13,292 bases of DNA from HXMU1420-2 sp040830545 (GTDB lineage Bacteria > Pseudomonadota > Alphaproteobacteria > Rhodobacterales > Rhodobacteraceae): assembly GCA_040830545.1 (NCBI GenBank), contig JBFOMB010000154.1:1-13292 (forward strand), written 5' to 3'. Made by a program: the position numbers and the translations under genes. Below, in pieces: positions 1-6,791 of this stretch; position 1 is the first letter of the stretch; every line of letters begins with the position of its first letter. A model generated the notes under the pieces. The model ran no database searches, had not been told where the DNA came from, and saw only the letters and a list, made by a program, of their open reading frames with translations.

Positions 1-1029
1 ATCGAGGCGACCACTGCGCCTTGCCCTGCCTGTCATGGCACGGGCCTGATCCGGTCGAATGACAGCATGGCGCTGTCGATCCTGCGCCAGATCGAGGAAG
101 AAGGCGTGCGCCGCCGGACCCGCGAGGTTCTGATCAAATGTCCGGTGGACATCGCGAACTTCATCATGAACCAGAAGCGCGAACACATCATCCAGATCGA
201 AGGCCGCTATGGTCTGTCGGTGCGGATTGAAGGTGATGCACATCTGGTCAGTCCGGATTTCACCATGGAGAAGCTGAAAACCGCGTCGCGCAATGTCGCC
301 CCGGTCGAAGCGCCAGTTGTGTCGGTGGACGCAACTATCATGGAGCAAGTCGACCAGCAGGAAGAGGTTGAAGACGAGGTCCAGACACCCGCGCCTGAGG
401 ACGAAGGTGAAGCCAAGCCAAAGAAGAAGCGTCGGCGTCGGCGGCGTCGCAAGTCCGGCGGTGGACAAGGTGGCGAAAACGGTGAAGGCGGGTCGAACGA
501 GAACGGCACGGCAGACGCTGACGCCAATGGTGAGGCTGAGGCGAAAAGCGAAGATGACACTGCGCCCACGCCGGAAGGAACCGAGGACACCGCTGCAGAG
601 GCACCGGCTGCAGAAGATGCTGCGCCCGAAAGTGAAGCCGAGGCCGTGTCAGGCTCAGATACGAAGGTGGCAGATCCCAGTGACACAGCAGATGCAGCCG
701 ACGTGGCTGAGGAAGCACCCACAGAAGCGGACGCTACGACGGAGCCTGAGGTAGCCGAAGTCGAAACTCCGCCGGTCGATGTTGCTGAAGAGCCCGAAGC
801 GGCAGCGGCAGCTGAACCTGAGCCTGAATCTGAGCCGGTACCCGCTGAAGCTGCGTCCGAGCCAGAAGCGGAGGGTGAGGCCGAGACTGTTGAGGTCGAA
901 TCTGAAGCCGTGGAGCTGGAACAGGTCGCAGAAGAAGCTGCGGCTGAACCGGAACCAGTCGCAGTCGAAGCGCCTGAGGAACCGGCCAAGCCCAAGCGCC
1001 GTGGCTGGTGGTCGCTGGGCTCGCGCTGA
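1..1029 (+). CDS. rne: Ribonuclease E, C-terminal part (5' end outside the window)
   Basis: Endoribonuclease that starts mRNA decay and processes rRNA, and scaffolds the degradosome. The frame is open from base 1, so the gene starts upstream; 342 codons are visible. Codons 8-11 read CPAC, the CPxC zinc-link of the RNase E/G family, followed by the small-domain sequence QIEEEGVRRRT and the block IIQIEGRYGLSVRIEGD. From about codon 85 the protein becomes a long disordered tail. A basic block near bases 412-455 (KKK then a run of Arg) is the expected kind of RNA-binding patch, and is followed by about 190 residues rich in Glu, Ala, Pro and Val. The last residues are KPKRRGWWSLGSR. A Gly-Trp-Trp microdomain at the RNase E terminus binds PNPase in Caulobacter, so I infer a degradosome contact here. 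The long tail favours RNase E over RNase G. Confidence 0.95.
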   Translation: MEATTAPCPACHGTGLIRSNDSMALSILRQIEEEGVRRRTREVLIKCPVDIANFIMNQKREHIIQIEGRYGLSVRIEGDAHLVSPDFTMEKLKTASRNVAPVEAPVVSVDATIMEQVDQQEEVEDEVQTPAPEDEGEAKPKKKRRRRRRRKSGGGQGGENGEGGSNENGTADADANGEAEAKSEDDTAPTPEGTEDTAAEAPAAEDAAPESEAEAVSGSDTKVADPSDTADAADVAEEAPTEADATTEPEVAEVETPPVDVAEEPEAAAAAEPEPESEPVPAEAASEPEAEGEAETVEVESEAVELEQVAEEAAAEPEPVAVEAPEEPAKPKRRGWWSLGSR

Positions 1030-1039
1030 TCGAAACGGT

Positions 1040-1063
1040 GCCCCGGACTTGATCCGGGGCCTC
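1040..1063 (-). repeat. GC-rich interspersed palindrome, copy 1 (inverted, diverged)
   Basis: An 8-bp perfect stem (GCCCCGGA / TCCGGGGC) with a 5-nt loop. Read on the minus strand it is GAG followed by the stem and loop TCAAG, matching the layout of the copies at 1087, 5083 and 12328 with compensating changes in the stem. It starts 10 bases after the rne stop codon, so the hairpin may also protect or end the rne transcript, although no T-run follows. It pairs with the oppositely oriented copy at 1087. Confidence 0.7.
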
Positions 1064-1086
1064 TACCTCGCTCAAACCCATAATCC

Positions 1087-1120
1087 GAGGTCCCGGGGCA
1101 GGCCCGGGACTGCGTCAGCG
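1087..1120 (+). repeat. GC-rich interspersed palindrome, copy 2
   Basis: GAG, then GTCCCGGG, loop GCAGG, CCCGGGAC, then TGCGTCAGCG. Stem and flanks match the copies at 5083 and 12328. All copies lie outside coding sequence or just touch a stop codon, as expected of REP-like elements. Here it sits between rne and fabZ; nothing else is recognisable in 1030-1189 apart from these two palindromes. Confidence 0.8.
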
Positions 1121-1200
1121 TATCCAACCCTTGGCTTGCCCGGGTTCGTCGGTATTGGTAGGGACAACCCCAAGACAAGACACATGACCAGGAGACGCCC

Positions 1201-1674
1201 ATGGGCTCCGAGCTGAAATCAGCCGATATTCAATTGATCCAACGGATCCTGCCACACCGCTATCCGTTTTTGCTGATCGACAAGGTCGTGGATATTGACG
1301 GATACACCTCGGCCCGAGGAATCAAGAACGTCACGATGAACGAACCCCACTTTCAGGGTCACTTCCCGGGCACGCCTATCATGCCCGGTGTCACGATCGT
1401 GGAGGCTATGGCGCAGACAGCTGGTGTCATGATCGGCACAGCGTTTGACATGGTGGACACAGGCATCCTGATCTATTTCATGTCCATCGACCGCTGTAAA
1501 TTCCGCCGCAAGGTGGTGCCGGGCGACGTGATGGAAATGACGATTACAACCCTGCGCGGCAAACCTGGCGGCAAGATCTGGAAGTTCAGCGGTCAGGCGC
1601 GTGTGGACGGTGAACTGGCAGCAGAGGCCGAGTTTTCCGCTCTGCTGGATTTCGAGTCGGGCAGCGACACATGA
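1201..1674 (+). CDS. fabZ: 3-hydroxyacyl-[ACP] dehydratase FabZ
   Basis: Dehydrates (3R)-3-hydroxyacyl-ACP to trans-2-enoyl-ACP in fatty acid elongation, in the cytoplasm. At 157 residues it has the usual length of this hot-dog-fold family. The signature HFQGHFPGTPIMPGV is present, with catalytic His54 and, on the neighbouring helix, Glu68 (IVEAMAQTAG). An N-terminal ILPHRYPFLLID block is also typical. The ATG is set by AGGAG at 1190-1194, six bases upstream. Its stop overlaps the lpxA start (ATGA), the common arrangement linking the enzyme that consumes 3-hydroxymyristoyl-ACP for membrane lipids with the one that uses it for lipid A. No convincing promoter is seen in the 170 bases upstream. 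Confidence 0.97.
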   Translation: MGSELKSADIQLIQRILPHRYPFLLIDKVVDIDGYTSARGIKNVTMNEPHFQGHFPGTPIMPGVTIVEAMAQTAGVMIGTAFDMVDTGILIYFMSIDRCKFRRKVVPGDVMEMTITTLRGKPGGKIWKFSGQARVDGELAAEAEFSALLDFESGSDT

Positions 1675-2459
1675 CAGCAACCATTCATCCCACGGCAATA
1701 GTCGAAGACGGCGCACAGCTTGGGGACGGCGTGGTGATCGGCCCCTATGCTACGATTGGCGCAGAAGTTGTGTTGGGCGACCGCGTGGAGGTCAAATCCC
1801 ACGGCGTCGTCACAGGCAAAACCACGGTTGGCGAAGAAACCGTGATCTTCTCTTTCGCAGTTGTTGGTGAAATCCCGCAGGACCTGAAGTTTGACGGCGA
1901 AGAGACAACGCTGGTCATCGGCAAGCGCAATCGCATCCGCGAACATGCGACCCTGCACACCGGAACGGCGGGCGGCGGTGGTGTCACCCGCGTCGGTGAC
2001 GATTGCCTGTTGATGGGTGGCTGCCACATTGCGCATGACGTGCAACTGGGCAACCGGATTGTGGTGGCCAATCACACCGGTGTCGCCGGGCATGCGATCA
2101 TCGAGGATGACGTGATCATCGGTGGCCTCTCCGGCATCCACCAATTCGTCCGCGTTGGTCGGGGCGCGATCATCGGCGGCATGACCCGCGTGACGCGCGA
2201 CATCATTCCCTTCGGTCTGGTTCAGAACGCCAGTGGCGAGTTGGAAGGATTGAACCTTATCGGGCTCAAGCGTCGTGGATTTTCCCGGGAGGACATCAGC
2301 GAAATCCGGGCGGCCTTTGCGGCCCTGGGCAAAGGCGAAGGCACGTTTATGGAACGCGCCAACCGCCTGGATGCCGAAAGCGAGAATGCGTTGGTAAAGG
2401 AAATCACTGCCTTTGTACTGGCCGATACGGATCGTTCCTACTTGGTGCCGAGGGTCTAG
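1671..2459 (+). CDS. lpxA: Acyl-[ACP]--UDP-N-acetylglucosamine O-acyltransferase LpxA
   Basis: First enzyme of lipid A synthesis: moves a 3-hydroxyacyl chain from ACP to O-3 of UDP-GlcNAc. At 262 residues it equals the E. coli length. Residues 1-190 show the left-handed beta-helix hexapeptide pattern (repeated V-x-I-G-x-x-A and similar). CHIAHD at 118-123 holds His119 and His122, the latter at the place of the E. coli catalytic His125. RANRLDAES near residues 228-236 belongs to the C-terminal helical domain. The start codon overlaps the fabZ stop by four bases, so translation is probably coupled; lpxI follows after three bases. Confidence 0.97.
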   Translation: MTATIHPTAIVEDGAQLGDGVVIGPYATIGAEVVLGDRVEVKSHGVVTGKTTVGEETVIFSFAVVGEIPQDLKFDGEETTLVIGKRNRIREHATLHTGTAGGGGVTRVGDDCLLMGGCHIAHDVQLGNRIVVANHTGVAGHAIIEDDVIIGGLSGIHQFVRVGRGAIIGGMTRVTRDIIPFGLVQNASGELEGLNLIGLKRRGFSREDISEIRAAFAALGKGEGTFMERANRLDAESENALVKEITAFVLADTDRSYLVPRV

Positions 2460-2462
2460 ACG

Positions 2463-3260
2463 ATGCTGGCGATCATGGCGGGGCAAGGGCAATTGCCCGC
2501 AATGTTGGCCGCCTCGCAGGAAGACACGCCGCTGATCTGCGCACTGGAGGCGTTTCAGCCCGAGGGGATCGAGGCGGACATTCTGTTTCACATCGAAACA
2601 CTCGGTACGCTACTGAATGACTTGAAAGATCGCGGCGTGACGCAGGTTTGTTTTGCTGGCGCGATCCGGCGACCACCAGTTGATCCTTCGCGGATTGATG
2701 CGGCGACGTGGCCATTGGTTCCAGTTCTGCAAAAGGCGATTTTGGCCGGCGACGATAGTGCCTTACGTGCCATGCTCGGCGTGTTTGAAAACGCCGGGTT
2801 TCAGGTTGTTGGCGCGCATGAGGTCATGCCGAACCTGCTGCCACAATCCGGTGTGCTGAGCCGGGTTCAGCCCGACGACAGAGCGACCAAAGATGCCGCA
2901 CGCGCGGCTGTTGTATTGGCTGCGATGTCGGATGGCGATGTCGGGCAAGCCTGCGTGGTGCAATCCGGGCAAGTGCTGGTGGTCGAGGGGAGCTTTGGCA
3001 CCGACTGGATGCTGGAAACGCTGCAAAATCGCCCGGATGGTCGCGACGGTGGGTTGCTGTGCAAGGCTCCGAAAGTGGGTCAGGACCGTCGCATGGATCT
3101 GCCCGCAATTGGCGTCGACACGGTCGAAAACGCGCAGCGCGCAGGATTAGATGGTATCGTGATTGAGGCGGACGGCGTTATGGTTCTGGACTTGCCCGCC
3201 GTAATTGACGCTTGCGACGCGGCGGACATGCTGTTCTGGGTGCAAAGGCCCGACGCGTAA
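2463..3260 (+). CDS. lpxI: UDP-2,3-diacylglucosamine pyrophosphatase LpxI (DUF1009 family)
   Basis: Hydrolyses UDP-2,3-diacylglucosamine to lipid X and UMP, the step done by LpxH in enterobacteria. LpxI is the form known from Caulobacter and other alphaproteobacteria. The 265-residue protein opens with MLAIMAGQGQLP and has FAGAIRRPP (64-72), GTDWML (179-184), KVGQDRRMDLPAIGVDT (204-220) and AGLDGIVIEADGVMVLD (227-243), all typical of the family. The ATG lies three bases after the lpxA stop. The stop shares one base with the lpxB start (TAATG). The position between lpxA and lpxB is the standard alphaproteobacterial order and supports the call. Confidence 0.95.
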   Translation: MLAIMAGQGQLPAMLAASQEDTPLICALEAFQPEGIEADILFHIETLGTLLNDLKDRGVTQVCFAGAIRRPPVDPSRIDAATWPLVPVLQKAILAGDDSALRAMLGVFENAGFQVVGAHEVMPNLLPQSGVLSRVQPDDRATKDAARAAVVLAAMSDGDVGQACVVQSGQVLVVEGSFGTDWMLETLQNRPDGRDGGLLCKAPKVGQDRRMDLPAIGVDTVENAQRAGLDGIVIEADGVMVLDLPAVIDACDAADMLFWVQRPDA

Positions 3261-4414
3261 TGCGTGTCTACGTGATCGCGGGGGAACCATCCGGCGACCG
3301 GCTGGGCGGGGCGTTGATGGCCGGGTTGAAAACGCTTGTACCGGACGTGCAGTTTCACGGGATTGGCGGGTTGGACATGCAGGCGGAAGGCCTGACTTCG
3401 CTGTTTCCGATGTCGGAATTGTCGATCATGGGCATTGCCGAGGTGCTGCCGAAGTATCGCCATCTGATGCGGCGGATCGAGCAAACGGCGCAGGACGTGC
3501 TGGAGACTGCCCCGGATGTGATGATCACTATCGACAGCCCGGATTTCTGCCTGCGCGTGGCGAAACGCGTGCGCGCGGCCAGTGCGGTACGTACCGTGCA
3601 CTACGTGGCGCCCTCGGTCTGGGCGTGGCGCCCCGGTCGCGCAGACAAGATGGCCAAGGTGATCGACCATGTGCTGGCCCTGCTGCCATTTGAGCCGCCC
3701 TATATGGAAGCGGCGGGGATGGAGTGTGACTTTGTCGGGCATCCAGTTGTCGCCGAACAGCAGGCGTCAGAGGCAGACGAACTGGCTTTGCGTGCCCGGT
3801 TCGGGCTGGCGGATGCGCCTGTACTGTTGGTCTTGCCCGGGTCGCGGCGGGTCGAGGTTTCACGCCTTGCGCCGATCTTTGGCGCTGCACTGCAACCCAT
3901 ACTAGAAGCGCGCCCGGATATGCGCGTGGTTGTGCCTGCGGCGGAGCCTGTGGCCGAATTGCTGCCCGACTTGCTGGCTGATTGGCCGGGAACACCGGTC
4001 ATCTTGAACCCGTGCCAGACCTCGATCATGGACAAACGCGCGTCGTTTTCAACTGCAGAGATCGGGATGGCGGCCTCTGGTACTGTGTCGCTGGAACTGG
4101 CAGCGGCGGGCACGCCAATGGTGATTGCGTACAAACCCAGCTGGCTGTCCTGGCAAATAGCAAAGCGTCTGGTGGAGCTTGACACCGTAACGCTGGTCAA
4201 TCTGGTGTCGGACACGCGCACAGTGCCGGAATTTCTGGGGCCTGATTGCACGCCGGATCAGATTGCTGACGGCCTACAACAGGTCATGGCCGCACCTCAG
4301 GCACAGGCAAACGCGATGGCAGACACGATGCGGGCGCTGGGGAAGGGTGGCGAAGCTCCGGGGCTGCGCGCAGCGCGTGCCGTGCTGGACCGGCTTGTCG
4401 CGGCACAGGGCTAG
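3260..4414 (+). CDS. lpxB: Lipid-A-disaccharide synthase LpxB
   Basis: Glycosyltransferase (family GT19) that joins lipid X and UDP-diacylglucosamine into the lipid A disaccharide at the inner membrane. I chose the ATG at 3260, which puts the family's N-terminus MRVYVIAGEPSGD at residue 1 and gives 384 residues, the usual length. A longer in-frame start at 3212 lies inside lpxI and adds 16 residues without family likeness. Visible motifs are GEPSGD (8-13), YVAPSVWAWRPGR, LLPFEPPYME, FVGHP, LVLPGSRRVEV and the C-terminal nucleotide-binding block AASGTVSLELAAAGTPMV. The TAATG junction with lpxI suggests reinitiation. Confidence 0.96.
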   Translation: MRVYVIAGEPSGDRLGGALMAGLKTLVPDVQFHGIGGLDMQAEGLTSLFPMSELSIMGIAEVLPKYRHLMRRIEQTAQDVLETAPDVMITIDSPDFCLRVAKRVRAASAVRTVHYVAPSVWAWRPGRADKMAKVIDHVLALLPFEPPYMEAAGMECDFVGHPVVAEQQASEADELALRARFGLADAPVLLVLPGSRRVEVSRLAPIFGAALQPILEARPDMRVVVPAAEPVAELLPDLLADWPGTPVILNPCQTSIMDKRASFSTAEIGMAASGTVSLELAAAGTPMVIAYKPSWLSWQIAKRLVELDTVTLVNLVSDTRTVPEFLGPDCTPDQIADGLQQVMAAPQAQANAMADTMRALGKGGEAPGLRAARAVLDRLVAAQG

Positions 4415-4420
4415 GCGCGG

Positions 4421-4990
4421 ATGCAACTTCTGGCATTTGCGCTGTCTGCCGCGCTTGCGCAGATTTCAACCAATCTGGACAATCTGGCACTGTTGCTGGC
4501 CATCGCGCTGCCGGTTGGCATGATGCGGGCTGTTGTCGGGTATGTGTTGGCCCAGGTCATCGTGATGACGCTCGCCGTTGGCATCGGGATCGGGGCAGGG
4601 CATCTGATGGCGGGGGGGACAGGTTGGCTGGGCCTTATCCCGATTTTGTTGGGCGTGCTGAGCCTTATTCGGCGCACATCGGACACGCCTGGTTCGGATC
4701 GCATCACCGCAGGGGCATCCGTCCCGCTGGTTGTCATGCTCTTTCTGGGCCTGTCTATGGACAGTCTGGCGGTGATGACGCCGTTGTTGGCCGATTCCCT
4801 GCCGCCTTACCGGATGGCGGGTGTTGTTGGCGGATTGGGTGGAGCGTCGGCCTTGGCCGCGCTGGCCGTCTGGCTGCACAAGTTTGCTTTGGCGGGTGGG
4901 TGGCTGTCTCGCTTGGATCGCGTTGCCCCCTTCATCATGATCGCGGCTGGGGTTTATGTTCTGTGGGACAGCTGGACAGACCTGGTTTGA
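4421..4990 (+). CDS. Polytopic membrane protein, CadD-like / LysE-superfamily transporter (putative)
   Basis: 189 residues with about five to six hydrophobic segments. Two similar motifs stand at equivalent places in the two halves: STNLDN (16-21) in the first segment and LSMDS (111-115) in the fourth, each an acidic residue with polar neighbours inside a membrane span. Such internal repeats occur in LysE-superfamily and CadD-like (Cad, PF03596) exporters of cations. IPILLGVLSLIRR (73-85) and VAPFIMIAAGVYVL (168-181) also fit that family. The ATG is six bases after the lpxB stop, so it is probably translated with the lpx genes; no separate promoter is seen. Substrate unknown; the tie to lipid A may be positional only. 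Confidence 0.6.
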   Translation: MQLLAFALSAALAQISTNLDNLALLLAIALPVGMMRAVVGYVLAQVIVMTLAVGIGIGAGHLMAGGTGWLGLIPILLGVLSLIRRTSDTPGSDRITAGASVPLVVMLFLGLSMDSLAVMTPLLADSLPPYRMAGVVGGLGGASALAALAVWLHKFALAGGWLSRLDRVAPFIMIAAGVYVLWDSWTDLV

Positions 4991-5018
4991 AAACATTCTG
5001 TTGTGCCGTGTTTTTCAA
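4987..5018. terminator. AT-rich inverted repeat at the convergent end (weak terminator candidate)
   Basis: TTGAAAACA and TGTTTTTCAA form an imperfect stem with one bulge and a loop of about 13 nt, overlapping the stop codon of the preceding gene. The right arm ends in five T, so it might terminate transcripts on the plus strand. The stem has little G+C, so the assignment is weak. The rest of 5019-5082 shows nothing recognisable. Confidence 0.3.
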
Positions 5019-5082
5019 GTGAGTTTCTGACAATCTTCCCACGCCCTGCCGTCGGTTGATATTCACGTGCCTTGGCAACCAA

Positions 5083-5110
5083 GAGGTCCCGGGTCAAGCC
5101 CGGGACTGCG
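5083..5110 (+). repeat. GC-rich interspersed palindrome, copy 3
   Basis: GAG, GTCCCGGG, loop TCAAG, CCCGGGAC, TGCG. Likeness to copy 2 continues into the flank (GCGTATGC against GCGTATCC) and to copy 4 on the left (CCAAGAG). It lies between the convergent ends of the lpx cluster and mnmA, about 25 bases beyond the mnmA stop. Confidence 0.8.
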
Positions 5111-5135
5111 GGAGCGTATGCGAAAACGGCCTGCG

Positions 5136-6278
5136 TCAGGCCCCGCGCCAGATCCAGCCACCACCCAGTACACGGGTGCCTTCAGTTTCATAAAACACGC
5201 AGGCTTGGCCCGGCGACACGCCTTCCTCGGGACTCAGCAGTTCTACTTCTGCCGTCGTATCCGACAGTGGACGCAGGATCGCTTCGCGCGGGGGACGGGT
5301 GGAGCGGACCTTGACCGAAATCGGCCATTCTGCCTGTGACTTCAAAGGTCTGTCACCCAGCCAGTTGATTTCCCGCACCGGGACGGTCCGTGTGGCCAGC
5401 AACTCCTTGGGCCCCACAATCACCTTTCGCGCGTCCACATCCAGTTTCACCACATACAGCGGCTCGCTTAGCCCACCAATGCCCAGCCCACGCCGCTGCC
5501 CAATGGTGTAGTGAATGACACCTTTATGGGTGCCAAGCACCCGTCCATCCGCATGCACGATCTCTCCTGGATCAGCCGCGCCGGGGCGCAATTTTTGGAT
5601 CACGGCGGCATAGTCGCCGTTGGGCACGAAACAGATGTCCTGACTGTCGGGCTTGTCGGCCACCGACAGGCCGTATTGGGCAGCCAGAGCCCTCGTTGCT
5701 TCCTTGGACGGCAAATGCCCCAACGGAAAGCGCAGGTAATCCAGCTGTTCCGGTGTCGTCGAAAACAGGAAATAGGACTGATCTCGCGCTGCATCCGCCG
5801 CGCAGTGCAACTCTGCCCCGGATGCGCCCACCTGCCGCTGGATATAGTGTCCGGTGGCCATGCAATCCGCCTCCAGATCGCGGGCGGTTTCCAGCAAATC
5901 CTTGAACTTCACCCGTTCGTTGCAACGGATACAAGGAACAGGTGTCGCACCTGCAAGATAGCTGTCGGCAAACTCGTCAATCACCGCATCCTTGAAGATG
6001 TTTTCATAGTCCAGGACGTAGTGGGGAAACCCACGTTCCTCGGCAACACGACGCGCGTCATGAATGTCGATCCCGGCACAGCACGCACCCTTCTTGGCCA
6101 GCGCAGCACCGTGATCGTACAGTTGCAGAGTCACGCCAACCACATCATAGCCCTCATCCGCCAGCATTGCCGCGACAACCGAGCTATCGACGCCTCCTGA
6201 CATCGCCACCACCACACGCGTTTGCGCGGGCGGCTTGGCAATGCCCAGCGAATTCAGTCCGTGGGAATCCAGCGCCAT
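5136..6278 (-). CDS. mnmA: tRNA-specific 2-thiouridylase MnmA
   Basis: Makes 2-thiouridine at the wobble position (U34) of tRNAs for Lys, Glu and Gln, using ATP and a relayed persulfide, in the cytoplasm. The 380-residue protein has the PP-loop SGGVDSS at 27-33, the catalytic Cys119 in PCIRCNERVKF and its partner Cys216 in DSQDICFVP, plus ATGHY (141-145) and HYTIGQRRGLGIGG, all diagnostic. The C-terminus has the beta-barrel sequence PGQACVFYE and LGGGWI. The ATG is supported by AGGAG (complement of 6288-6292) nine bases upstream. The first 20 residues are a poorly conserved extension. It is transcribed alone, divergently from sciP, and converges on the lpx cluster. Confidence 0.97.
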   Translation of the reverse strand: MALDSHGLNSLGIAKPPAQTRVVVAMSGGVDSSVVAAMLADEGYDVVGVTLQLYDHGAALAKKGACCAGIDIHDARRVAEERGFPHYVLDYENIFKDAVIDEFADSYLAGATPVPCIRCNERVKFKDLLETARDLEADCMATGHYIQRQVGASGAELHCAADAARDQSYFLFSTTPEQLDYLRFPLGHLPSKEATRALAAQYGLSVADKPDSQDICFVPNGDYAAVIQKLRPGAADPGEIVHADGRVLGTHKGVIHYTIGQRRGLGIGGLSEPLYVVKLDVDARKVIVGPKELLATRTVPVREINWLGDRPLKSQAEWPISVKVRSTRPPREAILRPLSDTTAEVELLSPEEGVSPGQACVFYETEGTRVLGGGWIWRGA

Positions 6279-6318
6279 GATCCGGCACTCCTGTTCGATC
6301 CATGAAAATACGACGCAA

Positions 6319-6346
6319 GATATAGGAAAATCGCAGGCACTCTCAA
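6319..6346 (-). promoter_or_regulatory. Predicted sigma-70-type promoter of mnmA
   Basis: On the minus strand TTGAGA (-35, complement of 6341-6346) is followed after 16 bases by TATATC (-10, complement of 6319-6324). Transcription would begin near 6312, leaving a leader of about 34 nt that contains the AGGAG ribosome site. It lies within 10 bases of the CtrA-like box at 6356-6370, so the two divergent genes may share control. Confidence 0.5.
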
Positions 6347-6355
6347 CCCCCGCTG

Positions 6356-6370
6356 TTCACGGGCTGTTAA
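6356..6370 (+). promoter_or_regulatory. Near-consensus CtrA box upstream of sciP
   Basis: TTCA-N7-TTAA, one mismatch from the CtrA consensus TTAA-N7-TTAA. It ends 44 bases before the sciP start, in the mnmA/sciP divergent gap. In Caulobacter CtrA activates sciP, so a site here fits, but a single 7-of-8 match is weak evidence alone. Confidence 0.4.
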
Positions 6371-6414
6371 GCGCGTTGCGGCACGTTGACGCCATTGGAA
6401 ACGAGGGAACGGAT

Positions 6415-6693
6415 ATGTTTCTGAGAAAGGTTGACGGTCCACGTGCAGTAACGCTGCCGGATGGATCGGTGTTGTCCCTGGCGGATATGCCGCCTGCGAC
6501 AACGAAACGGTGGGTCGCCTCGCGCAAGGCGGCTGTGGTGCGTGGTGTTTTGTATGGTTTGTTGTCTCAGTCGGACGCGCTCAAGCGCTACGACCTGTCG
6601 GAGGAGGAGTTTCAGGGGTGGGTATCAGCGATTGCCGAACATGGCGAGGATGCACTTAAAGCGACAAGTTTGAAAAGGTATAGACAACCGTAG
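6415..6693 (+). CDS. sciP: SciP family CtrA-inhibitory protein (DUF1153)
   Basis: SciP is a small helix-turn-helix protein that binds CtrA at its target promoters and blocks activation in Caulobacter. This 92-residue copy matches the family throughout: RKVDGPRAVTLPDG (4-17), LADMPPATTKRWVASRKAAV (22-41), then LSEEEFQGW (61-69) in the helix-turn-helix. The frame is open further upstream, but I place the start at the ATG at 6415 because GAGGGA (6403-6408) lies six bases before it and the family N-terminus (MFxRK) begins there. The gene directly precedes ctrA with a 98-base gap, putting regulator and partner side by side. Confidence 0.93.
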   Translation: MFLRKVDGPRAVTLPDGSVLSLADMPPATTKRWVASRKAAVVRGVLYGLLSQSDALKRYDLSEEEFQGWVSAIAEHGEDALKATSLKRYRQP

Positions 6694-6717
6694 ATTGTTT
6701 GTGTCACTTTCGCTCTG

Positions 6718-6739
6718 AAGGTAACCGGCAATTAACCTT
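6718..6739 (+). promoter_or_regulatory. Near-consensus CtrA box with dyad symmetry upstream of ctrA
   Basis: Bases 6721-6737 read GTAA-N7-TTAACC, one mismatch from the CtrA consensus TTAA-N7-TTAA and with the favoured trailing CC. The site is centred in a longer imperfect palindrome (AAGGT...ACCTT, 6718-6739). It ends 52 bases before the ctrA start, so CtrA may control its own gene, as in Caulobacter. I could not place a convincing -10 element downstream. Confidence 0.5.
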
Positions 6740-6791
6740 TTCACATCAGGGTTGTCCGGGACACTTGGGACTGTTTGCGGAGACTGCCAAA

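Noticed and set aside
207..1202. 331-codon open frame on the minus strand opposite rne
   Set aside because: It is Ser/Ala/Thr repeats produced by reading the Glu/Ala/Pro tail backwards; no domain, and it runs across the palindromic repeats.
1593..2591. 332-codon minus-strand frame across fabZ, lpxA and lpxI
   Set aside because: It overlaps three certain genes and has no domain likeness.
3212..3259. Longer start for lpxB
   Set aside because: The additional 16 residues lie within lpxI and are not part of the family; the ATG at 3260 gives the canonical N-terminus.
6265..6269. GANTC (CcrM methylation) site near the sciP/mnmA start
   Set aside because: Within the mnmA coding region and single; no enrichment seen before sciP or ctrA.
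6235..6414. Longer start for sciP
   Set aside because: It would overlap the mnmA start and its promoter; the added 60 residues are unlike DUF1153 proteins.
6754..6764. Perfect 11-bp palindrome TGTCCGGGACA in the ctrA leader
   Set aside because: Short and G+C-rich, so expected by chance; no partner site or known operator recognised.
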